A stretch of DNA of 10,256 nt, from the NCBI GenBank assembly GCA_945878515.1, contig CAMCTL010000127.1, positions 1 through 10,256 of the forward strand, in the 5' to 3' direction. How positions within the stretch are numbered: the stretch's first letter is position 1; each line of letters starts with the position of its first letter. The DNA comes from Flavobacterium psychrophilum (GTDB taxonomy: Bacteria > Bacteroidota > Bacteroidia > Flavobacteriales > Flavobacteriaceae). The translations under genes were made by a program, and so were the position numbers. Below the pieces are notes generated by a model. It was not told where the DNA came from. It made no database searches and saw only the letters and a list, made by a program, of their open reading frames with translations. This document shows, one piece after another, positions 1 through 7,195 of this stretch.

Positions 1-33
1 ATTTTTTTTGCTAATTTACTTTAATTTTGAATT

Positions 34-69
34 ATGAAAGTCATTTTCTAAGACTTTTTCATGATTTTT
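34..69 (+). terminator. Weak possible hairpin terminator for an off-window plus-strand gene
   Basis: ATGAAAGTC (34-42) can pair with GACTTTTTCAT (52-62) around a 9-nt loop if two T residues bulge out, and a T-run (64-69) follows. This arrangement could end a plus-strand transcript entering from the left of the window. The stem is AT-rich and imperfect, so chance is a real alternative. No coding region is visible in bases 1-140. Confidence 0.22.
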
Positions 70-88
70 TCTTGCCAATTATTATGCC

Positions 89-122
89 AAAAAAAATCCG
101 ACTATTAAAAAAACGTCGGATT
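89..122 (-). terminator. Rho-independent terminator of fahA
   Basis: A perfect 8-bp stem, AATCCGAC (95-102) with GTCGGATT (115-122), encloses a 12-nt loop. Read on the minus strand, the stem is followed by an unbroken run of T residues (A-run 89-94 on the plus strand). It lies 18 bases beyond the fahA stop codon, the right position and orientation to end that transcript. The loop is also T-rich on the minus strand, which is unusual but does not affect the stem. Confidence 0.75.
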
Positions 123-140
123 ATTTAATATAAATATTGT

Positions 141-1424
141 TTATTTCCGCACAAAGGGTGGAAGCAATTTTGTTGAAAGTTCACCAAAACCAATTCTAAC
201 TCCGTTGTTTTTACTATACCCTTTAAAAATTACGGTGTCTCCATCATTTATAAATCGGCGTTCTGAACCATCATTTAGTTTTATTGGATTTTTCCCGCCT
301 AAAGTTAATTCTAACATCGAACCTAAACTGTCGGGCGATGAACCAGAAATAGTCCCCGAACCCATCATGTCGCCCGAATTCACACGACAACCGTTCGAAG
401 TGTGGTGCGTTAATTGCTGATTCATTGACCAATACATATTTTTCACATTCGATCTCGAAACAATTGTTGCTTCTTTATTTTCCGGCTGAATCGCTACTTC
501 TAAATTGATATCAAAATTGTTTTTACCTTTTTGTTGCAAATAGGGAAGAGGCGCAGGATCTTGTTTTGGCCCTTTGGTTCTAAATGGTTCCAAAGCATCC
601 AACGTGATGATCCACGGGGAAATTGACGTCGCAAAGTTTTTGGATAAAAAAGGTCCTAATGGTTCGTATTCCCATTTTTGAATGTCACGCGCACTCCAAT
701 CATTCAATAAAACCATACCAAAGATATAATCTTCAGCTTCGTTTATTGGAATATTTTCTCCCATAACATTGACGTCAGTAGTAACGAAAGCTGTTTCTAA
801 TTCAAAATCTACTAGTCTTGAAGGACCGAAAACAGGTGTTTTTTCGCCATTAGGCAAGGTTTGCCCCATGGGTCTGTGCACCGGAATTCCTGAAGGAATT
901 ATAGAAGAACTTCGACCGTGATACGCCAAAGGAATGTGAAGCCAATTGGGTGATAATAATTGTTCTGGGTCACGATATATTTTTCCAACATTAAGTGCGT
1001 GATCTTTATTCGAAAAGAAATCTGTATAATCGCCAATTAAAACTGGCAATTGCATTTCAATATCCTTCACATTGAAAATAATAATTTCTCTATGCTCTGA
1101 ATTATCTCTAAGTTTTGGATTGGTTTCGTCAAACAACTCTGCTATGCGATTTCGGACTAATCTCCATGTTTTCTTACCATCTGAAATAAAATCATTCAGG
1201 GTATCTTGCATGAACATATCATCGGTCAGTTCGATTCCTTCAAAATAATTTAATTGCTGTAAAGCGCCCATGTCAATAGCGCAATCTCCTATTCGAGTTC
1301 CAATGGTAATCACATCATCTTTAGTAATAAAAACGCCAAAAGGAATATTTTGAATAGGAAAATCGCTGTCGGTTGGGACTTCTATCCAAGATTTTCGATT
1401 CGTATTATTTGCGGCTATTGGCAT
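141..1424 (-). CDS. fahA: Fumarylacetoacetase (fumarylacetoacetate hydrolase)
   Basis: This enzyme hydrolyses 4-fumarylacetoacetate to fumarate and acetoacetate, the last step of tyrosine/homogentisate catabolism, in the cytosol. The 427-residue length matches the full two-domain family: a small N-terminal domain (about 15-125) and a C-terminal mixed beta-roll catalytic domain. Aligned from memory to the mouse enzyme with a constant offset of nine, the metal ligands are Asp135, Glu208, Glu210 and Asp242, the catalytic His is His142, and substrate contacts are Arg151, Gln249 and Tyr253. The signature stretches NDWSARDIQKWEYEPLGPF (241-259) and QLTHHTSNGCRVNSGD (337-352) are intact. The position equivalent to mouse Tyr128 appears to be Phe137. 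The ATG at 1424 lies about 28 bases below the predicted transcription start. The gene is monocistronic, with its own promoter and terminator, divergent from glyA. Other tyrosine-pathway genes such as hmgA or hppD are not in the window. Confidence 0.96.
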   Translation of the reverse strand: MPIAANNTNRKSWIEVPTDSDFPIQNIPFGVFITKDDVITIGTRIGDCAIDMGALQQLNYFEGIELTDDMFMQDTLNDFISDGKKTWRLVRNRIAELFDETNPKLRDNSEHREIIIFNVKDIEMQLPVLIGDYTDFFSNKDHALNVGKIYRDPEQLLSPNWLHIPLAYHGRSSSIIPSGIPVHRPMGQTLPNGEKTPVFGPSRLVDFELETAFVTTDVNVMGENIPINEAEDYIFGMVLLNDWSARDIQKWEYEPLGPFLSKNFATSISPWIITLDALEPFRTKGPKQDPAPLPYLQQKGKNNFDINLEVAIQPENKEATIVSRSNVKNMYWSMNQQLTHHTSNGCRVNSGDMMGSGTISGSSPDSLGSMLELTLGGKNPIKLNDGSERRFINDGDTVIFKGYSKNNGVRIGFGELSTKLLPPFVRK

Positions 1425-1458
1425 ACAATTGTTAATTATATTGTTAAGAATTAGTCAT

Positions 1459-1489
1459 CAAATATATTATAATCTTATTATTTACCAAA
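1459..1489 (-). promoter_or_regulatory. Bacteroidota-type promoter of fahA
   Basis: On the minus strand, TTTG (1489-1486) and TATATTTG (1466-1459) are separated by exactly 19 bases. This fits the TTG-N17-23-TAnnTTTG consensus known for Flavobacterium at both boxes and in spacing. Predicted initiation is near 1452, giving a leader of about 28 bases before the fahA ATG. It is the best-formed promoter in the window. Its -33 box lies only ten bases from the opposing glyA -7 box. Confidence 0.65.
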
Positions 1490-1499
1490 CGTTTTTTTG

Positions 1500-1507
1500 T
1501 ATTTTTG
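1500..1507 (+). promoter_or_regulatory. -7 promoter box of glyA
   Basis: TATTTTTG matches the TAnnTTTG -7 consensus and lies 25 bases before the glyA ATG, predicting a leader of about 20 bases. No TTG is found 17-23 bases upstream, so the -33 element is poor or absent. The box is supported by position and consensus only. Confidence 0.45.
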
Positions 1508-1532
1508 CGACAAATTAATTTAAACCAAAAAA

Positions 1533-2807
1533 ATGCAACGCGACAAACAAATTTTTGACCTTATACTAGAGGAACAAGACAGACAAATTCACGGATTAGA
1601 ACTTATTGCTTCTGAGAATTTTGTAAGTGACGAAGTAATGGAAGCAGCAGGTTCTGTTTTAACCAATAAATATGCCGAAGGATATCCAGGCAAAAGATAT
1701 TATGGCGGTTGCGAAGTAGTTGATGTAATCGAACAAATTGCCATTGATAGAGCCAAAGAATTATTTGGTGCTGAATATGCCAATGTGCAACCACACTCTG
1801 GTTCTCAAGCCAATACTGCGGTTTATCATGCTTGTATTCAACCTGGAGATAAAATTTTAGGTTTTGATTTGGCACACGGTGGACATTTAACTCACGGTTC
1901 TCCAGTCAATTTCTCTGGACGTTTATACACACCTTCATTTTATGGTGTTGACAAAGAAACAGGACGTTTGGATTATGATAAAATTCAAGAAATTGCTACC
2001 AAAGAGCAACCAAAATTAATTATTGCAGGTGCTTCGGCTTATTCTCGTGATATGGATTTTGAGCGTTTTAGAGTAATTGCGGATAGTGTTGGTGCTATTT
2101 TATTAGCCGATATTTCACATCCAGCGGGTCTTATAGCCAAAGGTTTGATGAATGACCCTTTGCCTCACTGTCATATTGTTACAACAACAACACACAAAAC
2201 TTTGCGTGGTCCTAGAGGTGGTTTGATTTTGATGGGAAAAGATTTTCCAAACAAAATGGGTTTAACAACGCCAAAAGGCGAAATCAGAATGATGTCTTCT
2301 TTATTAGATTTAGCCGTTTTCCCAGGAAATCAAGGTGGTCCTTTGATGCATATTATTGCAGCTAAAGCGATAGCTTTTGGTGAAGCCTTGACCGATGAAT
2401 TTTTTAGATATGCTTTGCAATTGCAAAAAAATGCCAATGCAATGGCTGATGCCTTTGTCAAAAGAGGTTACGATATTATTTCTGGCGGAACAGACAATCA
2501 CATGATGTTGATTGATTTGAGAAACAAAGGAATTTCTGGTAAAGATGCTGAAAATGCCTTGGTTAGAGCAGAAATCACCGTAAACAAAAATATGGTACCT
2601 TTTGATGATAAGTCTCCATTTGTAACTTCTGGAATTCGTGTTGGAACTGCTGCAATTACTACTCGTGGATTGGTAGAAGAAGATATGGAAACTATTGTTG
2701 CTTTGATTGATAAAGTAATATCGGATCATACAAACGAAGAAATTATCGAAGAAGTTGCCAATGAAGTAAACGATATGATGAGCGAAAGAGCCATCTTCGT
2801 TTTCTAA
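1533..2807 (+). CDS. glyA: Serine hydroxymethyltransferase
   Basis: This PLP enzyme interconverts serine plus tetrahydrofolate with glycine plus 5,10-methylene-tetrahydrofolate, the main cellular source of one-carbon units. At 424 residues it is full length (E. coli GlyA is 417) and is a fold-type I aminotransferase-like protein. Visible motifs include the N-terminal [10 protein letters not shown] (23-32), [16 protein letters not shown] (45-60), HSGSQAN (88-94), the cofactor-binding Asp193 with His196, and the PLP lysine Lys222 within [14 protein letters not shown] (217-230). The PLP-pocket stretch reads ADISHPAGL, where the E. coli enzyme has a DMAHVAGL-type sequence. The key Asp and His are kept, and I take the change to be a lineage variant. 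The ATG at 1533 begins directly before the conserved N-terminal helix, so the start is well placed although no Shine-Dalgarno is present. The gene is monocistronic, bounded by its own promoter and a strong terminator. Confidence 0.97.
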   Translation: MQRDKQIFDLILEEQDRQIHGLELIASENFVSDEVMEAAGSVLTNKYAEGYPGKRYYGGCEVVDVIEQIAIDRAKELFGAEYANVQPHSGSQANTAVYHACIQPGDKILGFDLAHGGHLTHGSPVNFSGRLYTPSFYGVDKETGRLDYDKIQEIATKEQPKLIIAGASAYSRDMDFERFRVIADSVGAILLADISHPAGLIAKGLMNDPLPHCHIVTTTTHKTLRGPRGGLILMGKDFPNKMGLTTPKGEIRMMSSLLDLAVFPGNQGGPLMHIIAAKAIAFGEALTDEFFRYALQLQKNANAMADAFVKRGYDIISGGTDNHMMLIDLRNKGISGKDAENALVRAEITVNKNMVPFDDKSPFVTSGIRVGTAAITTRGLVEEDMETIVALIDKVISDHTNEEIIEEVANEVNDMMSERAIFVF

Positions 2808-2861
2808 AAAATAAGAAAGATTTTAAATAACGATTTACTTCGAGTGTGCTCTTAGCTCGGG

Positions 2862-2911
2862 TCACTAATTTTCACAAATTCTATTTGTGCTAATTAGTGA
2901 TTTCGTTTTTT
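2862..2911 (+). terminator. Long nested hairpin terminator of glyA
   Basis: An outer 9-bp stem, TCACTAATT (2862-2870) with AATTAGTGA (2892-2900), encloses an inner 7-bp stem, CACAAAT (2873-2879) with ATTTGTG (2883-2889). They are separated by a symmetrical two-base mismatch and capped by a 3-nt loop. A T-rich run (2901-2911) follows. It begins 54 bases after the glyA stop, so glyA is the likely client and guaC is probably transcribed separately. Both arms carry related short words, which suggests it may also be an interspersed palindromic repeat (see findings). Confidence 0.7.
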
Positions 2912-2932
2912 ATAGCCCATCAAAATATAGTG

Positions 2933-2958
2933 TTGTTCCGCTTTATTTTGTAATTTTG
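2933..2958 (+). promoter_or_regulatory. Probable promoter of guaC
   Basis: TAATTTTG (2951-2958) fits the TAnnTTTG -7 consensus and lies 30 bases before the guaC ATG, predicting a leader of roughly 25 bases. A TTG at 2933-2935 could act as the -33 box, but the 15-base spacing is shorter than the usual 17-23. The position just after the glyA terminator supports independent transcription of guaC. Confidence 0.45.
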
Positions 2959-2988
2959 GAAGGTGTCTTTATATTTAAAAATTAACAA

Positions 2989-4029
2989 ATGAGAATTGAA
3001 ACAGAAATTAAATTGGGGTTTAAGGATGTAATGATTAGACCTAAAAGATCTACATTAAAGAGTCGTTCTCATGTTAGTTTAGAAAGAGAATTCAAATTTT
3101 TGCATAGTACTGCAGTTTGGACTGGAGTTCCAATTATGGCTGCCAATATGGATACTGTCGGAACCTTCGAAATGGCAAAGGCATTGGCCGAAGAAAAACT
3201 TTTTACTGCAATCCATAAACATTATTCTGTGCAAGAATGGAATGATTTTTTGCGTGATTTGTCTTCAGAAATGTTTGATTACATCGCCATAAGTACCGGA
3301 ACAGGGAAAGACGATTCCAAAAAAATTGCTAAGATTTTTGAAGCCAATCCGCAACTGAAATTTATTTGTATTGATGTTGCCAATGGGTATTCGGAACATT
3401 TTGTAAATTTTGTGCAACAAACCCGAAAACAATATCCTGATAAAGTGATTATTGCGGGAAATGTGGTTACAGGCGAAATGGTCGAAGAATTATTATTAGC
3501 TGGAGCCGATATTATTAAGGTAGGCATTGGACCTGGTTCTGTTTGTACCACAAGAGTAAAAACAGGCGTTGGTTATCCTCAACTTTCAGCTATTATTGAA
3601 TGTGCCGATGCCGCTCACGGACTTGGTGGACAAATTATTAGCGATGGTGGTTGTAAAACTCCCGGCGATGTGGCAAAAGCGTTTGGAGCTGGAGCTGATT
3701 TTGTAATGCTTGGCGGAATGCTCGCAGGCCATACCCAAAGTGGAGGCGATATTGTGGAAATTAACGGCGAAAAATTCAAACAATTTTACGGAATGAGTTC
3801 GACCACGGCGATGGAAAAACATGCAGGTGGCGTTGCTGAATATAGAGCAAGTGAAGGAAAAACAGTTCAAGTTCCGTTTAGAGGAAATGTCGCAGTGACA
3901 TTGAAAGATATTCTTGGTGGTTTGCGCAGCGCATGTACTTATGTTGGTGCTTCCCGATTGAAGGAATTGACCAAAAGAACCACATTTATTAGAGTTGCAG
4001 AACAAGAAAATACCGTTTACACAAAATAA
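2989..4029 (+). CDS. guaC: GMP reductase
   Basis: This enzyme reduces GMP to IMP and ammonia with NADPH, returning guanine nucleotides to the adenine branch of purine salvage. At 346 residues it matches E. coli GuaC (347), and it is a single (beta/alpha)8 barrel. The IMP dehydrogenase family is excluded because there is no inserted CBS-domain pair and the signature [20 protein letters not shown] (179-198) is the reductase form. The catalytic Cys186, Thr188 and Glu289 fall at the same numbers as in characterised GMP reductases. Phosphate-binding loops SDGG (218-221) and GGMLAG (242-247) are present, as is the mobile flap [11 protein letters not shown] (268-278). The start ATG is directly followed by the conserved [13 protein letters not shown] region, so no upstream start is needed. 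The gene is monocistronic and converges on lpdA. I see no purine riboswitch in its short leader. Confidence 0.95.
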   Translation: MRIETEIKLGFKDVMIRPKRSTLKSRSHVSLEREFKFLHSTAVWTGVPIMAANMDTVGTFEMAKALAEEKLFTAIHKHYSVQEWNDFLRDLSSEMFDYIAISTGTGKDDSKKIAKIFEANPQLKFICIDVANGYSEHFVNFVQQTRKQYPDKVIIAGNVVTGEMVEELLLAGADIIKVGIGPGSVCTTRVKTGVGYPQLSAIIECADAAHGLGGQIISDGGCKTPGDVAKAFGAGADFVMLGGMLAGHTQSGGDIVEINGEKFKQFYGMSSTTAMEKHAGGVAEYRASEGKTVQVPFRGNVAVTLKDILGGLRSACTYVGASRLKELTKRTTFIRVAEQENTVYTK

Positions 4030-4165
4030 ATTGTAAATATTTGGTCATATTTTCTATTTGAAAACAGTTGTTTAAAAGTTGTTTACCATCTAATAAATAC
4101 CATTCTAAGAAATAATTGGTCAAAGGAAACGGAATTTCAAGGTAAATTCGTTGTCATAACTATGT

Positions 4166-4204
4166 AAAAAAAATCCGCTTTGCTTGCACAAAACGGATTT
4201 TTTA
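4166..4204. terminator. Bidirectional terminator between guaC and lpdA
   Basis: AAAAAATCCG (4168-4177) pairs perfectly with CGGATTTTTT (4194-4203), with a possible inner TTTG/CAAA extension (4179-4182 with 4189-4192). The A-run on the left and T-run on the right give a U-tract in whichever direction it is read. It lies 136 bases after the guaC stop and 32 bases beyond the lpdA stop, so it can serve both converging genes. The rest of the 4030-4235 gap shows nothing I can interpret apart from the heptamer repeat next to lpdA. Confidence 0.75.
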
Positions 4205-4231
4205 TACTTCTAACCTCTAACTTCTGACCTC
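4204..4231. repeat. Four-unit degenerate 7-bp tandem repeat
   Basis: Four consecutive heptamers, ATACTTC, TAACCTC, TAACTTC and TGACCTC, fill these 28 bases (minus strand: GAGGTCA, GAAGTTA, GAGGTTA, GAAGTAT). Units differ mainly at one purine position and at the ends. The array is squeezed between the bidirectional terminator and the lpdA stop codon (4236-4238), so it would be transcribed in the lpdA 3' untranslated region. It may be a short remnant of a heptanucleotide repeat family. Function is unknown. Confidence 0.55.
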
Positions 4232-4235
4232 GTCC

Positions 4236-5627
4236 CTACAAGTGAATCACTTCTCCGTAAGCATCTGCAACAGCTTCCATAACGGCTTCGCTCATTGTTG
4301 GATGAGGGTGAATTGATTTCAGGATTTCGTGACCTGTTGTTTCTAATTTTCGAGCTACAACTGCTTCGGCAATCATATCCGTAACGCCAGCACCAATCAT
4401 GTGGCATCCTAACCATTCGCCGTATTTGGCATCAAAAATTACTTTTACGAAACCATCTGCAGTTCCAGCGGCTTTTGCTTTTCCTGATGCAGAAAACGGG
4501 AATTTTCCAATTTTCAATTCGTATCCTTTTTCTTTAGCTTGTTTTTCGGTCAAACCTACAGAAGCAATTTCAGGTGTAGCATAAGTACAACCAGGAACAT
4601 TTCCGTAATCTATTGGCTCAACGTGAAGACCGGCAATTTTTTCAACGCAATTAATTCCTTCAGCAGAAGCGACGTGAGCCAAAGCTTGACCTGGAGTAAC
4701 ATCGCCAATGGCATAATATCCTGGAATATTTGTTTGGTTGTAAGCGTTTACCAAGATTTTGTCTCTGTCAATGGCAATTCCAACTTCTTCTAATCCTATA
4801 TTTTCGATGTTTGTTTTAATTCCAACAGCGGACAAAAGAATATCAGCTTCTAAAACTTCTTCACCTTTCGCAGTTTTGACGAAAGCTTTTACGCCTGCAC
4901 CACTAGTATCAATTTTTTCCACTGAAGAGTTAGTCATAATTTTAACTCCAGCTTTTTTCATAGAACGTTCCATTTGTTTCGAAATATCTTCGTCTTCTAC
5001 AGGAACTATGTTTGGCATAAATTCAACAATGGTAACTTCTGTTCCCATTGAATTATAGAAATGGGCAAATTCAACACCAATCGCACCAGAACCAACAATA
5101 ATCATCGATTTTGGTTGGGTTGGTAAGGTCATTGCTTGTCTGTAACCAATTACTTTTACACCATCTTGTGGTAAATTTGGCAATTCTCGTGATCGAGCTC
5201 CAGTAGCAATAATAATATGATCAGCGGAATATTCAGTAACTTTTCCATCGGCGGCAGTTACGTCTAATTTCTTACCTGCTTTTAGTTTTCCAAAACCATC
5301 AATAACATCAATTTTATTCTTTTTCATCAAAAACTGAACGCCTTTGCTCATGCCGTCGGCCACTGAACGGCTTCTCTGCACAACTGCTGGAAAATCTTTG
5401 TCAAAGGAAGAAACAGTCAATCCGTAATCAGAGGCGTGTTTTAGATAATCAAAAACTTGTGCTGATTTTAGTAATGCTTTTGTTGGAATACAACCCCAAT
5501 TCAAACAAACTCCACCCAAATTTTCTTTTTCAATTACAGCAACTTTAAACCCTAATTGTGATGCTCTAATGGCTGTTACATAGCCGCCTGGACCGCTTCC
5601 TAAAACTATAATATCGTATTTCATCAT
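4236..5627 (-). CDS. lpdA: Dihydrolipoyl dehydrogenase (E3 component)
   Basis: This FAD flavoprotein reoxidises dihydrolipoyl groups with NAD+ as the shared E3 subunit of the pyruvate, 2-oxoglutarate and branched-chain 2-oxoacid dehydrogenase complexes, and of the glycine cleavage system. At 463 residues it is full length. In order it shows the FAD dinucleotide-binding motif GSGPGG (10-15), the redox-active disulfide Cys41-Cys46 in GGVCLNWGCIPTK, the NAD-binding motif VGSGAIGVEFA (178-188), the second FAD contact YAIGD (305-309), and a C-terminal dimerisation domain with the catalytic pair His442 and Glu447 in HPHPTMSE. Glutathione or mercuric reductase is unlikely given this C-terminal motif. 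Two tandem ATG codons (5627 and 5624) could each start translation, and either gives the same domain. It stands alone rather than with E1/E2 genes, as is common for a shared E3. I found no convincing promoter in the 193-bp gap upstream: the nearest match, TACCTTTA (5730-5723), has the wrong final base and no -33 partner. Confidence 0.97.
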   Translation of the reverse strand: MMKYDIIVLGSGPGGYVTAIRASQLGFKVAVIEKENLGGVCLNWGCIPTKALLKSAQVFDYLKHASDYGLTVSSFDKDFPAVVQRSRSVADGMSKGVQFLMKKNKIDVIDGFGKLKAGKKLDVTAADGKVTEYSADHIIIATGARSRELPNLPQDGVKVIGYRQAMTLPTQPKSMIIVGSGAIGVEFAHFYNSMGTEVTIVEFMPNIVPVEDEDISKQMERSMKKAGVKIMTNSSVEKIDTSGAGVKAFVKTAKGEEVLEADILLSAVGIKTNIENIGLEEVGIAIDRDKILVNAYNQTNIPGYYAIGDVTPGQALAHVASAEGINCVEKIAGLHVEPIDYGNVPGCTYATPEIASVGLTEKQAKEKGYELKIGKFPFSASGKAKAAGTADGFVKVIFDAKYGEWLGCHMIGAGVTDMIAEAVVARKLETTGHEILKSIHPHPTMSEAVMEAVADAYGEVIHL

Positions 5628-5808
5628 TATGTATTTTCTAAATTAATTTTAAAATGCTAAATTAAATAATAAAATTAAGAAATAAACAATTTCTTTGCGT
5701 GATTATAATTGCAGGTTGAAAATAAAGGTAATTTAATTGTCAATTGTTTAGATGGTACTCGATTCTAGGCAGTATTTCTAAAACAATAAATGTTTTACAC
5801 TTTTCTAT

Positions 5809-5816
5809 TACCTTTG
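5809..5816 (+). promoter_or_regulatory. -7 promoter box abutting the helicase start codon
   Basis: TACCTTTG followed by C matches the Bacteroidota TAnnTTTG -7 box. It ends only four bases before the helicase ATG at 5821. Transcription from this box would start at or within a few bases of the A of the ATG, giving a leaderless or near-leaderless mRNA. No TTG lies 17-23 bases upstream, so the -33 half is not supported and the match could be chance in AT-rich DNA. Confidence 0.42.
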
Positions 5817-5820
5817 CAAA

Positions 5821-7167
5821 ATGAATACAAAACACCATTCCAACAATATACTACATAATTTAGGCATTGAAAACCTGAACGAAATGCAGGTTGCGGCACA
5901 AGAAAGCATTCTGAGCGAAAATAATGTTTTACTGCTTTCGCCAACAGGTTCAGGGAAAACATTGGCATTCTTGTTGCCTATTTTTGAAATGTTGAAGCCT
6001 GAAATTCTCTCTGTGCAATGTTTGATTCTGGTTCCATCTCGTGAATTAGGACTTCAAATTGAGCAAGTGTGGAAAAAAATGGGAACCGATTACAAAGTAA
6101 ATGTTTGCTATGGCGGACATTCCATCGATACTGAAATCAAGAATTTGAGCAATCCGCCTGCTGTTTTAATTGGAACACCGGGACGAATTGCCGATCATAT
6201 CGACCGTGGTACTTTTCGTTTGGACAAAATAGAAACCTTGATTCTGGACGAATTTGATAAATCTTTGCAGTTGGGTTTTCACGAGCAAATGTCTTTCATC
6301 ATTGGAAAATTACCCAAACTAAACAAACGCGTTTTGGTTTCGGCCACTTCCGATATTGAAATTCCAAAATATACCCGAGTGGTCAATCCAACGATTTTGG
6401 ATTTTATTCCAAATGAAGCTGCAACTAGTAATCTGGCAACGAAAATGGTCATTTCGAAAGAAAAAGACAAAATGGGAAGTTTGTTTAACTTGATTTGTTC
6501 TTTGAAATCGCAATCGGCTATCGTGTTTTGCAATCACAGAGATGCTGCTGAAAGAATAAGCGATACTTTGAACGAAAAAGGAATTTACGCTACTTATTAT
6601 CACGGTGGAATGGATCAAGACGAAAGAGAACGCGCTTTAATCCAGTTCAGAAACGGAAGTATGAGTTATTTAATCACTACGGATTTGGCAGCTCGTGGAC
6701 TGGATATTCCCGAAATGAAGCATGTTATTCATTATCATTTGCCTTTAAAAGAAGATGAATTCACGCATAGAAATGGAAGAACGGCTAGAATGTTAGCTTC
6801 CGGTACAGCTTATATTATCGCTCACGAAAGCGAAAAAAAACTGGATTATATCGATTACGGAATGGAAGTCTTACTGGTGGAAAACTCAACCACTTTACCC
6901 AAACCACCTGAATTTCAAACCATCTACATCAGCGGTGGAAAGAAAAATAAATTGAACAAAATTGATGTCGTGGGTTTCTTTTCGCAAAAAGGGAAATTAG
7001 AAAAAGGCGATTTGGGATTAATCGAAGTAAAGGATTTTATTTCATTCGCCGCCGTAAAATTCAATAAAGTAAAAGATTTGCTTCACAACATCAAGGACGA
7101 AAAAATGAAAGGGAAGAAGTTTAAAATTGAAGTGGCGAGAAAAGTGATTAAGAAACAAGAGGAGTAA
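5821..7167 (+). CDS. DbpA-like DEAD-box family ATP-dependent RNA helicase
   Basis: This two-RecA-domain RNA helicase carries a C-terminal DbpA-type RNA-binding domain, so it probably remodels 23S rRNA during 50S ribosome assembly as E. coli DbpA does. In order: Q-motif glutamine Gln23, motif I SPTGSGKT (40-47), Ia PSRELGLQ (72-79), GG (98-99), Ib TPGR (119-122), motif II DEFD (143-146), motif III SAT (174-176), motif IV IVFCNHR (234-240), motif V TTDLAARGLD (286-295) and motif VI HRNGRTAR (316-323). Residues about 372-442, including LNKIDVVGFF, GLIEVKDFISFAAV and MKGKKFKIEVAR, match the DbpA RNA-binding domain in pattern. Motif II reads DEFD instead of DEAD; the Asp and Glu needed for ATP hydrolysis remain. 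The ATG at 5821 is the only usable start: an in-frame stop lies at 5779-5781 with no start codon between, and the next Met (22) would cut into the Q motif. A role in cold adaptation is possible, but nothing here shows it. Confidence 0.93.
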   Translation: MNTKHHSNNILHNLGIENLNEMQVAAQESILSENNVLLLSPTGSGKTLAFLLPIFEMLKPEILSVQCLILVPSRELGLQIEQVWKKMGTDYKVNVCYGGHSIDTEIKNLSNPPAVLIGTPGRIADHIDRGTFRLDKIETLILDEFDKSLQLGFHEQMSFIIGKLPKLNKRVLVSATSDIEIPKYTRVVNPTILDFIPNEAATSNLATKMVISKEKDKMGSLFNLICSLKSQSAIVFCNHRDAAERISDTLNEKGIYATYYHGGMDQDERERALIQFRNGSMSYLITTDLAARGLDIPEMKHVIHYHLPLKEDEFTHRNGRTARMLASGTAYIIAHESEKKLDYIDYGMEVLLVENSTTLPKPPEFQTIYISGGKKNKLNKIDVVGFFSQKGKLEKGDLGLIEVKDFISFAAVKFNKVKDLLHNIKDEKMKGKKFKIEVARKVIKKQEE

Positions 7168-7195
7168 TTTAGCTGAATTATTTGCTCACAATGTG

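Noticed and set aside
22..29. TAATTTTG match to the -7 promoter consensus on the plus strand
   Set aside because: No plus-strand gene follows and there is no TTG at the right spacing; such matches arise by chance in AT-rich DNA.
205..420. 71-residue plus-strand open frame inside fahA
   Set aside because: It lies fully antisense to a strongly conserved enzyme and has no recognisable protein character.
2310..2729. 139-residue minus-strand open frame inside glyA
   Set aside because: It is antisense to conserved glyA sequence; its Ser/Asn/Ile-rich composition is what an AT-rich shadow frame gives.
3586..4005. 139-residue minus-strand open frame inside guaC
   Set aside because: A Cys/Ser/Thr-rich shadow frame fully within the conserved GMP reductase.
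4759..5058. 99-residue plus-strand open frame antisense to lpdA
   Set aside because: It overlaps the NAD-binding domain of lpdA and resembles no protein family I know.
5735..5745. AATTG-T-CAATT small palindrome in the lpdA/helicase divergent gap, considered as an operator
   Set aside because: It is short, AT-rich and expected by chance; it does not overlap a supported promoter.
141..7167. Whether the neighbouring fahA, glyA, guaC, lpdA and helicase genes form an undescribed system
   Set aside because: They alternate strands, have their own promoters and terminators, and belong to well-known separate pathways; nothing in the sequence links them.
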